DNA of 64,000 nt from Caballeronia megalochromosomata (GCA_001580565.1 LRBF01000250.1:1-64000), one strand, 5' to 3'; positions 51,606 through 60,806 are shown, counted from the first letter of the stretch. Notes: generated by a model from the letters alone, not told the origin. Numbers and translations: made by a program.

Positions 51606-54600
51606 ATGCGCATCGGCAAGCTCGAACTCATCCGCTACGGCAAGTTCACCGATCACGCTGTCGAGTTTCCGGCGGCGGAACATGACTTCCATTTTGTGGT
51701 CGGCCCGAACGAGGCCGGCAAGTCGACCATCAAGAACGCGATCGCCGAATTGCTCTTCGGCATGCCGCACAGCTCGCCGCTCGCGTTCGTGCATCCGCAA
51801 AGCGATCTGCGGCTCGGTGCGTCGATCGAAACGGGCGGCGAGACGTTCGCGTTTCATCGCACGAAGAGCCGCAAGTCGTCGCTCAGCGCGCCGAACGGCG
51901 ACGCGCTTGCCGCCGACGCGCTCGCACCGTTTATCGGCGCGGCCGACAAGAGTTTCTTCGAACAGATGTACTGCCTCGATCACACGGCGCTGATTCGCGG
52001 CGGGCAGAGCATTCTCGATGCATCGAGCGATGTCGGACAGGTGCTGTTCCAGTCGGCGGCGGGTATCGCGAGCCTCGGTGAAGTACGCCAGCGTCTCGCG
52101 GACGAAGCCGACGGCCTTTGGGCGAAGCGCAAGTCAGGCTGTGCGTACAACATCAGCCGGAAGCAATATGACGAAGCCACCGACGAACTGAAACTGGCCA
52201 GCGTGCGAACCGCGAAGTGGACGCGCGCGCATCACGCCGTCGAAGAGGCGGAGGAAAAGCGCCGCGAGCAGGATGCCGGCCGCGCGGAACTCGAAGCGCA
52301 GCGCGGCAAGCTGGAACGCGTGCGTCGCGTCGCGCCTTATCTGAACGTGTGGCGCGAGAAGGCAACGGAATTGCGCGAGCTGGGCGATGTCGTCGATCTG
52401 CCCGCGAACGCCGAAGCGACGCTGCAAGGCGCGCTGAAGCGGCACGCGGCTGCCCAGAGCGCGCTCGACGTGCACGCGAAAACAGCCGAACAGTTGCAGA
52501 CGGATCTGGGCGCGATCCATATCGACCACGCGCTTCTTGCCGCGCAGACGCGCATTCGTGCGCTCGACGCCTCGCGGCAGCGCTCGGCGAATCACGCGAG
52601 CGAAATCGCGCGCCTCGAACAGGAAGTCGCGATGCGTCTGCGGCAGGTCGCGCAGGACGGCGCGCAACTCGGCTGGCCGCAGGACGAAGCGCTCGTGCGC
52701 CGCGCGATGCCGGGCGCGCTCGCGCTGCAAACGGTCACGAGTCTGATGCTGGAGCGCGGCGAACTCGAACTCGCCGCGCGCAACGCGCAGCAGGCAGCCG
52801 ACGCATGCGCGGCACAGATCGATGCGCTGAAATCGAAGCTTGCCGGGATCGCGAGCGGCGATGTGTCGCCGGGTCTGCGCGCCGCGTGGCGCGCGGCGCA
52901 GCAATATCGCGACAGGCACGCGACCACCAAGCGCCTCGAAGACGCGAAGCGCGACGCGCAGCAACTGCTCGATGCGGGCATGGCGTCGCTCGGCCGATGG
53001 TCACGTCCGATCGCCGAATTGCAGGCGATGACGCTCCCGGCAGCCGAGCGCCTCGCCGCCTTGCGCGCGCAACGGCAGGATCTGGTGTCGCGGCTGACGC
53101 TTGCGGCCGATCGCGTGAAGGAGGCGCAGGAGACGCTCCACGCCACGCGCACCGAACTCGACGACCTGGTCGAAGCCCACGATGTCGTGACGGGCGAGCA
53201 GGTACGCGAAGCACGCGCCTCGCGCGATGCCGCATGGAGTGCGATCAAGTCCGGCGACGCCACGCTCGAACTCGCCGCATCCGGCTTCGAAACCGCGATG
53301 CATGCGGCGGACGGCCTGGCCGATCGTCAGCTCGGCTCGGTCGGTCATGCGACGCAACTGGCGGCGCTTACGCGCCGTGTCGCGAGCGAAGCATCGACGC
53401 TCGCGCGTCGCGAACTGGGCGCACGCGAAGCCGGGTCGGCGCTCGCGGCATTCGACGACGCGTGGCGCGCGCTCGCCGCGCAGTCGCACATCGCGGACAT
53501 GTCGCTGGATGATGCGCCGTCGTGGATCGCATCGCGCGACAAGGCGCTGGCCGCGGCGCACGCGCTCGATGCGCGCACCGAAGAACTCGCCCGCGAATCC
53601 GCCGATGCCGACGCGCGGCGCACCGAACTCGCACGGCATCTCACGGAAGCGGGCGCGCCGGCCGACGCGGGCGCCGGTCTCGACATGCTGTGCGACGTGG
53701 CGGAGACGCATATCGGCGCGATCGACGAGGCGGCGGTGACGCGGCGTCACCTGTCGACGCAACTCGACGAAACGCAAGCCGAGCGCATCGCGCGGCAAAG
53801 CGGCGCGGAAGCGGCGCGCGAAGCATTCGAGCGCTGGCAACGCGAGTGGTCGGCGGCGATCGCGAAGGCGGGTTTTGCGAGTGCGGCGGATTCGCAGGCG
53901 GCGGCCGAAGCGGCCATCGACATCGTGAAGAAAATCGGCGAGCAGTTGACGCAGATCGATGCCATGCGCAGCGGACAGATCGACGCCATGCGCACGGCGC
54001 TCGCCGCGCTCGACGCCGATGCATCGCAACTCGCGCGCGAACTCGACGAATCGCTTGCGGCGCTCGACGCGAATGCGATCGCAACGGAACTGTCGGCGCG
54101 GCTCGATCGCGCGTTGGCCGCGCACGCCGAACTGGAACGCTTGAAGAAGGAGCATGCGTCGGCGAGCGAACAGGTGAATCACGCCCGCGCCGACGTGGAA
54201 GAGGCCCGCGCCATGTTGCGTCCGCTCTACGAACTGGCCGGGGTCGACACGCCCGACGTGCTCCAGGCGCTGATCATCCAGTCGCAGAAAAAGCGCGAGC
54301 TGAGCGCGGCCGTGGACGACGCGCGCGCCGCGCTCATCAAGGGCGGCGATGGCCTGTCGCTCGACGAGCTCGTCGCGGAAGTGGAGGGCGCGGACATGCC
54401 GAACGTGCAGGCGGAGCTTTCACGCATCGGCGCGGCGCTCTCCGAGTCGGTGAAACTCGCGACCGAAACGGCGGCCACGCTCGATGCCGCGCGCCGCGAA
54501 CTCGACGGCATCGCAGGCGAAGCGAATGCGGCGCACGCCGAAGCGAAGCGCCAGGAAGCGCTCGCCGCGATGGCCGATGCCGCCGAACGTTTCGTGAAGG

Positions 54601-55064
54601 TCGAGACGGCATCCACGCTGCTCAAGTGGGCGATCGACCGCTATCGCGAACGCCGTCAGGGCCCGATGCTCTCACGCGCGAGTTCGATCTTCTCGGCGCT
54701 CACGCTCGGCACGTTCTCGCGGCTCGTCGTCGACTACGATCGTCAGCCGATGGCGCTCTCCGCGATTCGCGCGAGCGGCGAACATGTCGATATCGCCGGG
54801 ATGAGCGAAGGCACGCGCGATCAGCTCTATCTCGCGCTGCGGCTCGCGGCGCTGGAAGAACACGGCGAGAAGGCGTCGGCGCTGCCGTTCGTCGCCGACG
54901 ATCTCTTCATCAATTTCGACGACGGCCGTGCGCGCGCCGGCCTGCGCGTGCTCGCGCAGATCGCGAAACGCACACAGGTGATCTTTCTGAGCCACCACGA
55001 TCATCTGGTCGATATCGTGCGCGACGTGTTCGGGCCGCAAGTGAACGTGCGCTACATGGGCTGA
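51606..55064 (+). CDS. YhaN-like AAA ATPase (Rad50/SbcC-type SMC-like protein)
   Basis: This 1152-residue ABC-type ATPase has Walker A GPNEAGKST (residues 33-41) at the N-terminus. A very long Ala/Glu/Arg-rich coiled-coil middle (about 190-1000) follows. The C-terminal ABC signature is GMSEGTRDQLYLALRLAALE, with Walker B LPFVADDLFINFDD and a switch His in LSHHDH. No CxxC zinc hook is evident. It starts 3 bp after the YhaO-like gene, forming a nuclease-ATPase pair like Mre11-Rad50. Its 3' end overlaps the convergent Sir2 gene by 13 bp. Confidence 0.92.
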   Translation: MRIGKLELIRYGKFTDHAVEFPAAEHDFHFVVGPNEAGKSTIKNAIAELLFGMPHSSPLAFVHPQSDLRLGASIETGGETFAFHRTKSRKSSLSAPNGDALAADALAPFIGAADKSFFEQMYCLDHTALIRGGQSILDASSDVGQVLFQSAAGIASLGEVRQRLADEADGLWAKRKSGCAYNISRKQYDEATDELKLASVRTAKWTRAHHAVEEAEEKRREQDAGRAELEAQRGKLERVRRVAPYLNVWREKATELRELGDVVDLPANAEATLQGALKRHAAAQSALDVHAKTAEQLQTDLGAIHIDHALLAAQTRIRALDASRQRSANHASEIARLEQEVAMRLRQVAQDGAQLGWPQDEALVRRAMPGALALQTVTSLMLERGELELAARNAQQAADACAAQIDALKSKLAGIASGDVSPGLRAAWRAAQQYRDRHATTKRLEDAKRDAQQLLDAGMASLGRWSRPIAELQAMTLPAAERLAALRAQRQDLVSRLTLAADRVKEAQETLHATRTELDDLVEAHDVVTGEQVREARASRDAAWSAIKSGDATLELAASGFETAMHAADGLADRQLGSVGHATQLAALTRRVASEASTLARRELGAREAGSALAAFDDAWRALAAQSHIADMSLDDAPSWIASRDKALAAAHALDARTEELARESADADARRTELARHLTEAGAPADAGAGLDMLCDVAETHIGAIDEAAVTRRHLSTQLDETQAERIARQSGAEAAREAFERWQREWSAAIAKAGFASAADSQAAAEAAIDIVKKIGEQLTQIDAMRSGQIDAMRTALAALDADASQLARELDESLAALDANAIATELSARLDRALAAHAELERLKKEHASASEQVNHARADVEEARAMLRPLYELAGVDTPDVLQALIIQSQKKRELSAAVDDARAALIKGGDGLSLDELVAEVEGADMPNVQAELSRIGAALSESVKLATETAATLDAARRELDGIAGEANAAHAEAKRQEALAAMADAAERFVKVETASTLLKWAIDRYRERRQGPMLSRASSIFSALTLGTFSRLVVDYDRQPMALSAIRASGEHVDIAGMSEGTRDQLYLALRLAALEEHGEKASALPFVADDLFINFDDGRARAGLRVLAQIAKRTQVIFLSHHDHLVDIVRDVFGPQVNVRYMG

Positions 55065-55876
55065 AGCATGCGGTCGAGCCGCATCAGCGTCTCGCGCGCG
55101 CCACCGGCGATGCCAACGCCCGAGCCCGGCGCGATCGCGTGCTCGCGCGGATTGATGCGGATGACGCGCGGCCCGTTGCGCTCGCTGAAGCGCCGGACCG
55201 TCGGCAGCGCGCGGCCCGCGCCGAGTTCGGCGACCACGAGATTTGCCACGCCGTGCAGCCACGCGGCGAGCCTGCGCTCCTGCTGCGCGGAGCGCGTGTC
55301 GATCCAGTTCCAGTCGCCGAACATGAGGATGTTCGGACGCGCGAGCGCGTGGCAATGCGGGCAGCGCGGCATGGCGTTGACGAGTTCGCAGCGCGTCTCG
55401 TCGACGAGCGGATCGAAGCCTTCGGCGGACCAGATATCGTTCGTGCAGGCGTCGATGCATTGCAGCGCGTCGATCGCGCCGTGACACTCGGCCACGCGCT
55501 CGGGCGCGAAGCCCGCGCGCTGGAACTGGCCATCGACATTGCTGGTAAAGACAAACGCGCCGTGCGGCATGCGCGCGGCCCAGCGCTTGAGCACATGAAA
55601 GCCGTCATGCGGCGCGGTCGCGCGATACAGCGCGAGCCGATGCCCATAGAAGCCCCACGCGAGCCGCGGATGCCGAACGAAGCCTTCGGGATTTGCCATC
55701 TCCTCGAACGAAAAGCCGTGACGCCGCAACGCCGGATACGCGCGCCAGAAACCTTCCGGGCCGCGAAAATCCGGCAACCCGGAGTCGACGCCCATGCCTG
55801 CGCCCGCGGTGATCAAGAGGCCGTCGGCATCGCGAATCCATTCGGTTGCCTGCTCGAAAAACGCGGCGTCGTTCAT
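55052..55876 (-). CDS. Sir2-family NAD-dependent protein deacylase
   Basis: This 274-residue sirtuin would remove acyl groups from lysines, consuming NAD. The NAD site GAGMGVDSGLPDFRG is at residues 25-39, TSNVDGQ at 111-117 and the catalytic His132 in ECHGA. Zinc-binding cysteines are Cys140, Cys144, Cys172 and Cys175. It is longer than CobB and lacks its Tyr/Arg desuccinylase pair at the usual place, as far as can be read. Its start overlaps the stop of the WYL gene by 4 bp, so the two are coupled. Confidence 0.9.
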   Translation of the reverse strand: MNDAAFFEQATEWIRDADGLLITAGAGMGVDSGLPDFRGPEGFWRAYPALRRHGFSFEEMANPEGFVRHPRLAWGFYGHRLALYRATAPHDGFHVLKRWAARMPHGAFVFTSNVDGQFQRAGFAPERVAECHGAIDALQCIDACTNDIWSAEGFDPLVDETRCELVNAMPRCPHCHALARPNILMFGDWNWIDTRSAQQERRLAAWLHGVANLVVAELGAGRALPTVRRFSERNGPRVIRINPREHAIAPGSGVGIAGGARETLMRLDRMLQPM

Positions 55877-56958
55877 TGCGCGTCTGCCTGACCATAGCGG
55901 CTCGCGAGCTTGCGATAGTCTTGCGCGAATTCATCGCGCAGGACGCGCGGCGCGAGAATCTCCACGCCTGCGCCCAGCGCGCGCAGCCACCAGCGGAGCT
56001 TGAGGCTCGGCGTGACGGTGCCCGTGACTTTCATGCGGCCATCGGGGAGGGTGCCGATTTGCTGATCCTTCGACATCGGCGATTCGCGCAACTGATTGCC
56101 CGCATTGCCTTCGAAAGCGAGTTCGAGCAGTACCGGCGGCTCGGGCAAAAAGTCGAACACCTGCTGCGTCTCGATATATTTGCGAAGCTTGAAATCCTCG
56201 GGGTAGGTGAAGGACTCGCCGGACTCCGTCACCGAGCGAATGCGGTCGAGCCGGTAGAGCGTGCGCATCCATTCCGTCTCGCCTTTCTCGGGACGCGGCG
56301 CGCGACTCGGGTCCTGCGCGACCATGTACATCACGCCGGCCGATTCGACGAGCGCGAGCGGCCAGAGCGTTTTCGTTTTCGGATCGTTGCCTTGCTCGGG
56401 CTTTTGCTCCGCCTTGTACGCGGCGCGATACTGCACGAGCAATTCGCGCTCGAAGAAGGTGGCGGTCGCGACCGTCTGGAAGATCTCCGGACGCAGCTTC
56501 GGACGAATCAGCGTGAAGGCGCCGTCGACGGAATCGATTTTGTCCGCCCATGCGCGATAGATGCGGCTGTCCGCCTTTTCCTGCGAGAGCCGCGACTCGG
56601 CCGCCTTGAAGAGCGGATCGATATCACGCGTCACGGCGTTCGGCAGCTTGTTGCCCGCGAAGCGCTGAAGGATGTGAAACGCCACTGCTTCCGACGCGCT
56701 CATCAGGCCGCTGACGCCTTCCTGCAAGCCGTGCAGCCACGGCTTGCGCTGCCAGAGCAACTCGCGGCCATTGAGCATCGATACGACGCGCGCATCGGCT
56801 TCGAGCGCGGTGAGGTGGCGCTGCACCTTCTTCGTATAGCCGACGCGATGGCCGCGCTCTTCGAGACGCCTGCGGATTTCGGGCGTCGAAAGCCACGCGG
56901 TCGCGTCCCGTTCGGTGGGCAGCACGCGGAGGATGGCTTCGTCGAGGCTGGATGTCAT
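55873..56958 (-). CDS. WYL-domain transcriptional regulator
   Basis: This 361-residue protein has an N-terminal winged helix-turn-helix (about residues 1-70: STPEIRRRLEERGHRVGYTKKVQRHLTAL) and a WYL domain in the middle (about 150-260; LWPLALVESAGVMYMVAQ), followed by a WCX-like C-terminal part. WYL proteins sense ligands or nucleic acids and often control DNA-damage or defence genes. ATG 56958 is the best start; an upstream frame adds 29 unconserved residues. It is 4-bp coupled to the Sir2 gene and may control it and the convergent YhaO/YhaN pair (inferred). Confidence 0.87.
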   Translation of the reverse strand: MTSSLDEAILRVLPTERDATAWLSTPEIRRRLEERGHRVGYTKKVQRHLTALEADARVVSMLNGRELLWQRKPWLHGLQEGVSGLMSASEAVAFHILQRFAGNKLPNAVTRDIDPLFKAAESRLSQEKADSRIYRAWADKIDSVDGAFTLIRPKLRPEIFQTVATATFFERELLVQYRAAYKAEQKPEQGNDPKTKTLWPLALVESAGVMYMVAQDPSRAPRPEKGETEWMRTLYRLDRIRSVTESGESFTYPEDFKLRKYIETQQVFDFLPEPPVLLELAFEGNAGNQLRESPMSKDQQIGTLPDGRMKVTGTVTPSLKLRWWLRALGAGVEILAPRVLRDEFAQDYRKLASRYGQADAQ

Positions 56959-57059
56959 GGGGACGGGAATGGGGCGGCAATGTCTCCGATTATAGGAAGA
57001 GGTGGGACATTTTGTGTCTCGATGGGGGAGGTGTCGGGACGGCACACGTGGGAGCGTGG

Positions 57060-57404
57060 CTAAGAACCGTGCGGTCCGCGTGCCTTATAAAGTTGCGCCT
57101 TCTGGTGGATTTTCGGCGCGACGCCGCTGTCAACGAGTTCTTCGATCACATGCTGTTCGACGGCGTCCATCGGACGCAACGAGGGACGCGCCTCCTTGAA
57201 AAACTCCATCGACAGCTTCGCGCCCGCAAGTGTGAGAGACAAGGCAACGTCAACGCATTCCAGCAGCATTGCTTGTTCGTCGCAAAGGGAATGCCGTTGA
57301 TGCGCGACCATCTCTTGCGCTCGCTTGATGCTGGCAGCTATCTGGCCAATTCGATGGTCGATGCTAACCGCGCCGGTTGCGGTAAGAACTTTTCTTTTAC
57401 CCAT
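57060..57404 (-). CDS. Hypothetical protein, possible phage-remnant gene
   Basis: This 114-residue helical protein begins MGKRKVLTATGAVS at an ATG with AGGAG just upstream. It is Ala/Leu/Glu-rich with no recognised domain or membrane segment. The frame stays open for 50 residues upstream, but that part lies in the leader-like region and lacks a ribosome site. The leader resembles, from memory, those before small prophage genes of the Icd-like kind. It is divergent from no gene and sits between the WYL operon and tRNA-Lys. Confidence 0.6.
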   Translation of the reverse strand: MGKRKVLTATGAVSIDHRIGQIAASIKRAQEMVAHQRHSLCDEQAMLLECVDVALSLTLAGAKLSMEFFKEARPSLRPMDAVEQHVIEELVDSGVAPKIHQKAQLYKARGPHGS

Positions 57405-57819
57405 GCTCGCTCCTGTGTGAAGCCCGGAGCCGCGCCCTTCTACGAAGGGGCGGGCGGGAACAGTGACAAGGTTGGCAGACCGGGACAAGTAGAACCATAC
57501 CGGCAACCCTTGCGGGTTCCCTGCCACGTCCCGCCCATAGACGAGACAAAGCACCGCGCGCCGTGGTCAAAGTCGGTGCGTGGGGTCAATCGCTAGCCCG
57601 CATTGCGCGGGCGTCGCGGGTTCTAACTTCTTGTCTGACAGGCTGCCAAGCCTGTTTCCAGCGCAACCACGCGCCGGACTTCACAGAATACGGCATGACC
57701 CCGCGCGGCCGATTCTATAGTGCTGTCAAAATTTGTCTTTGCCGCACGAAGCAGTGCCTACACGGAAGCCACAAAACAAAAAGCCCGGTCGCAATGACCG
57801 GGCTATCTGCTTGATTCTT
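57405..57819. other. Phage-leader-like region next to tRNA-Lys
   Basis: No supportable gene. On the minus strand the sequence before the 114-residue gene contains a GGGCGGGACGTGGCAGGGAA block, CCCGGTCTGCCAACCTTGTCA and a GCCCGCCCCTTCGTAGAAGGG stretch. This organisation is like leaders found upstream of small satellite-phage genes. Hairpins GCCCGC/GCGGGC (about 57596-57612) and ACAGGC/GCCTGT (57638-57655) occur. No integrase and no repeat of the tRNA 3' end was seen. Confidence 0.4.
57774..57804 (-). terminator. Terminator downstream of tRNA-Lys
   Basis: A 9-bp stem AGCCCGGTC/GACCGGGCT (57782-57790, 57796-57804), loop GCAAT, with an A-rich plus-strand flank that reads as a U-tract leftward. 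Confidence 0.85.
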
Positions 57820-57895
57820 TGGTAGGCCGTACGGGATTCGAACCTGTGACCAACGGATTAAAAGTCCGCTGCTCTACCAGCTGAGCTAACGACCC
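57820..57895 (-). tRNA. tRNA-Lys (anticodon TTT)
   Basis: A 76-nt tRNA with encoded CCA. Reading the minus strand: acceptor GGGTCGT pairs with ACGGCCT (one G-U at position 1 and one U-G), D-arm GCTC-AGCTGGTA-GAGC, anticodon loop CTTTTAA (TTT, Lys), T-arm ACAGG-TTCGAAT-CCTGT, discriminator A. A sigma-70 promoter lies just upstream and a terminator downstream, so it is a single-gene unit. Confidence 0.97.
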
Positions 57896-57907
57896 GAAAG
57901 AGGCGAA

Positions 57908-57937
57908 ATTATAATCTCAAATTCAGATATCCGTCAA
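57908..57937 (-). promoter_or_regulatory. Promoter of tRNA-Lys
   Basis: On the minus strand TTGACG (plus 57932-57937), 18-bp spacer and TATAAT (plus 57908-57913). The start site would be about 6 nt before the mature tRNA. Confidence 0.8.
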
Positions 57938-57973
57938 CCCGTTTCGGTCGAAGAATAGCCTGATTCCCGAAAG

Positions 57974-58004
57974 AAAAACGCCCGCGGCTTCATTACCCGC
58001 GGGC
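57974..58004 (-). terminator. Terminator of the Tol-Pal operon
   Basis: An 8-bp stem GCCCGCGG/CCGCGGGC (57980-57987, 57997-58004), with AAAAA on the plus-strand side giving a leftward U-tract, 37 bp after the cpoB stop. Confidence 0.88.
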
Positions 58005-58040
58005 ATTCTCCTCGAGAGGCGCGAAACAGGGATGCTTCGC

Positions 58041-58790
58041 TTACTTCACCTGCGACATCTTGCTCTGCGCGGTCTGCGCGACTTCCGTGCCGCCGTACTG
58101 CGAGATGATCTGCTGAAGCGTCTGCTTGGCAGCCGCCTTCTGACCTTGCTCGATCTGGTTGTTCGCGATTGCGAGCAACGCTTCGGGCGCTCGCGGATGC
58201 GTCGGATAGCTCTTCACCAGGTCTTGCCAGATCGCAGTCGATCCCTTGTAGTCGCGCTGCGCATAGAGCGCGTTGCCGAGCCAGTACCGGGCCGTCGGCT
58301 GATACGGACTCTGCGGATACTTCGCCACGAACGCCTTGAACGACGCTGCGGCGTTCTTGTAGTCACCGTTACGGAACTGAGTCGACGCTGCGTTGAACGC
58401 TTCCGTCTCGCCTGGCTGCACCGAGCCGGTTACACCGTCGACCGTCTCTTGCTGCGGCTCGAACTTCTTCAGGCGCGTGTCGAGATCGGAGTAATAGTCC
58501 TTCTGCTGCTTCTGCAGCGTTCCGACCTGATTAGCCAGATCCTCGTTCTGGCCGCGAAGCGTCGCGACTTGCTGATTGAGCTGGTCGAGACGGTTCGATT
58601 GATCGAGGATCGTGCGCTGCGCCGCCTGCAACTGATTGGACAGGCTGTCAGTTTTCGTGCGCAGGTCGAGCACGGCTTTACGCGCTTCGTTGTCGTCGAA
58701 GACGCCGGCGTGCGCGGGCACGCTCAGCATCGTCGAACCGAGGACGCACGCGGCTGCGGCCACGCGCAGCAGGGGAAAGCGATACAACAT
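58041..58790 (-). CDS. cpoB: Cell-division coordinator CpoB (YbgF, Tol-Pal associated)
   Basis: CpoB is a periplasmic protein that links peptidoglycan synthesis with Tol-driven outer-membrane constriction. The 249-residue precursor has a signal peptide ending about VPAHAG, an N-terminal trimerising coiled coil (about 30-110, Gln/Leu heptads) and C-terminal tetratricopeptide repeats (about 125-249; GDYKNAAASFKAFVAKYP, YWLGNALYAQRDY). A GTG at 58802 would add four residues. It is the last gene of the Tol-Pal operon. Confidence 0.93.
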   Translation of the reverse strand: MLYRFPLLRVAAAACVLGSTMLSVPAHAGVFDDNEARKAVLDLRTKTDSLSNQLQAAQRTILDQSNRLDQLNQQVATLRGQNEDLANQVGTLQKQQKDYYSDLDTRLKKFEPQQETVDGVTGSVQPGETEAFNAASTQFRNGDYKNAAASFKAFVAKYPQSPYQPTARYWLGNALYAQRDYKGSTAIWQDLVKSYPTHPRAPEALLAIANNQIEQGQKAAAKQTLQQIISQYGGTEVAQTAQSKMSQVK

Positions 58791-58826
58791 AGGGCGACTC
58801 ACCCGTGACTGGTTACGTTAAGTTGA

Positions 58827-59333
58827 TTACTGCTGGTACACGAGGTCCGCACGGCGGTTCTGTGCCCACGACGATTCGTCGTGACCCGTCGCCGTCGGCT
58901 TTTCCTTGCCGAGGCTCACGGCTTCCATTTGCGAATCGGCGACGCCCATCAGCGACATTGCACGACGCACGGCTTCCGCACGCTTCTGGCCGAGGGCCAG
59001 GTTGTACTCGCTCGTGCCGCGCTCGTCGGTGTTGCCCTGGATCAGGACGTGACGCTCCGGATGGCTCTTCAGGTACGACGAGTGTTGCTGCAGCAGCGGC
59101 TGATAGTCGTCCTTCACGGCATAGCTGTCGAAGTCGAAAAAGATGCTGCGCTTGGCGAGCGGGCTGTTCGGATCGTTCAGCGGGTCGATGTTGACCTGCT
59201 GCACGTCCGTCGGGTTCGGCTGCGTGCCGACTGCACCCTTGTTCTGGCCTTCGTCGAGCTTCACGCCCGAGTGACACGCCGCCAATGCGCCGACCATTGC
59301 AACTGCCAGGCCGATACGAAGTTTCGACATCAT
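58827..59333 (-). CDS. pal: Peptidoglycan-associated lipoprotein Pal
   Basis: Pal is the outer-membrane lipoprotein that binds meso-diaminopimelate of peptidoglycan and interacts with TolB and TolA. The 168-residue precursor starts MMSKLRIG with an AGGAGAGG site. The lipobox LAAC places Cys at about residue 21. The OmpA-like domain contains IFFDFDSYAVKDDY, IQGNTDERGTSEYN and LGQKRAEAVRRAM, with the peptidoglycan-binding Asp and Arg in the conserved TDERG segment. It lies 55 bp after tolB. Confidence 0.96.
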   Translation of the reverse strand: MMSKLRIGLAVAMVGALAACHSGVKLDEGQNKGAVGTQPNPTDVQQVNIDPLNDPNSPLAKRSIFFDFDSYAVKDDYQPLLQQHSSYLKSHPERHVLIQGNTDERGTSEYNLALGQKRAEAVRRAMSLMGVADSQMEAVSLGKEKPTATGHDESSWAQNRRADLVYQQ

Positions 59334-59388
59334 GGTACCTCTCCTTGTGTTGTAGCTGAACGTTGTTTGTGAAACGTTATTGCTGGAC

Positions 59389-60681
59389 TTATTGCATGAA
59401 CGGACCCCAGGACGGCTCGCGCACCACACCGCCCTGTACGGACAAGACTTGCCGCGTGCGACCGTCGGTCGAAACGGCTGCCAACACGCCACGTCCGTTC
59501 ACTTGGGTGGCGTAGAGGATGTACTGACCATTCGCCGCAAAGCTCGGCGACTCGTCATGCGTCGTGTCGGTCAGCCCCGTCGCCGTGCCGGACGCGAGGT
59601 CCTGCAGATACAGCTTGAAGCCGCCGCCCGTGCGCGAAATGTACGCGAGTTGCTTGCCGTCCGGACTCACGCGCGGGCTCGTGTTGTAGCTGCCCGCAAA
59701 CGTGACCCGCTGGGCCGAGCCGGCGCTTTCACCCGCCGCCGGCATCTTGTAGATCTGCGGTTGGCCGCCGCGATCGCTCGTGAAATAAATCCAGTTGCCA
59801 TCGGGAGAGAAGAACGGCTCGGTGTCGATGGAACTGCCTTGCGTCAGACGGCGCAGGCCGGAGCCGTCTGCATTGACTTCGAAAATCTGCGTGTTGCCGG
59901 TGCGCGAGAGCGCGACCGCGAGCTTGCGGCCATCAGGCGACCACGCCGGGGCACTGTTGTTGCCCTTCTGATTCGACACGACCACGCGACGTCCCGTCGG
60001 CAGATCGTGGATGTACACCACCGGCTTCTTCTTCTCGAACGACACATATGCGACCTTCGTGCCGTCCGGCGACCACGCCGGTGAAATGATCGGTTCCGGG
60101 CTGGACAGGGCGATCTTCGCGTCCTGTCCGTCCGAATCCGAAATCTGCAATTGATAGCGGCCGCCCGTCTGAATCACATACGACAGACGCGTTGCGAACG
60201 CGCCGCGACCGCCGAGCAGCTTCGCGTAGATGTAGTCGGCGATCTTGTGCGCGCTCATGCGCAGTCCGCTTTCGGCGCTGACGAGCGACAGGCCGCCGAG
60301 ATTCTGCTGCTTGACGGTGTCGTAGAGACGGAAGCGCACTTCGTACTGGCCGTTCGGCAGCTTGTTCACGCTGCCCGACACGAACGCATCCGCGCCTTTT
60401 GCCTTCCAGGCGCCGAGGTCGACCGAATCGGTTTCCGACACGGGCGTGCCGCCCGCGTCGATATTCGTGAACTTGCCGCTTCTCTGCAGATCCTGGCGAA
60501 TGATCGCGCTGACCTGCTGCGGCGAACTCGCTTCATTGGCGAAATTGGCTGTCGCGATCGGAAACTGGGTCGAACCGACGCCGGTCACGAGTACGTTCAA
60601 CTGGGCGTGCGCGGCGGTGCCGGCTGCGATCAGGCAGGACGCGACCAGCGTTTTCAGGCCAAGCTTCGTCATCAAACTCAT
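59389..60681 (-). CDS. tolB: Tol-Pal system beta-propeller protein TolB
   Basis: TolB is a periplasmic protein that contacts Pal and TolA in the trans-envelope complex. The 430-residue precursor has a signal peptide ending AAHAQL, an N-terminal domain (about 25-160) and a six-bladed propeller with repeated DGKQLAY / SPDGTKVAYVS / WSPDGRKLAVALS motifs. Length and order (tolA-tolB-pal) are standard. Confidence 0.96.
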   Translation of the reverse strand: MSLMTKLGLKTLVASCLIAAGTAAHAQLNVLVTGVGSTQFPIATANFANEASSPQQVSAIIRQDLQRSGKFTNIDAGGTPVSETDSVDLGAWKAKGADAFVSGSVNKLPNGQYEVRFRLYDTVKQQNLGGLSLVSAESGLRMSAHKIADYIYAKLLGGRGAFATRLSYVIQTGGRYQLQISDSDGQDAKIALSSPEPIISPAWSPDGTKVAYVSFEKKKPVVYIHDLPTGRRVVVSNQKGNNSAPAWSPDGRKLAVALSRTGNTQIFEVNADGSGLRRLTQGSSIDTEPFFSPDGNWIYFTSDRGGQPQIYKMPAAGESAGSAQRVTFAGSYNTSPRVSPDGKQLAYISRTGGGFKLYLQDLASGTATGLTDTTHDESPSFAANGQYILYATQVNGRGVLAAVSTDGRTRQVLSVQGGVVREPSWGPFMQ

Positions 60682-60806
60682 GCTGTATAGGTTCCAGATA
60701 AAAGCGTTTTCAAGTGTCCGCGGACTGCAGAACAGACCCGCGGGCGCACAATTCGTTCCCGCTGCTTAATGCGTGCTTACAACGCGTCTCTCGGCGATTC
60801 TCACGA

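Noticed and set aside
53522..55891. 789-codon plus-strand frame over the YhaN 3' half and Sir2 gene
   Set aside because: Arg/Ala-rich shadow of YhaN in another frame; both real genes have intact motifs.
57405..57554. 50-residue N-terminal extension of the 114-residue hypothetical gene
   Set aside because: No ribosome site at the upstream start, while an AGGAG lies just before the internal ATG; the extension falls in the phage-leader-like sequence.
57563..57814. 83-codon plus-strand frame near tRNA-Lys
   Set aside because: Runs into the tRNA terminator region, no ribosome site, Cys-rich odd composition; more likely non-coding leader sequence.
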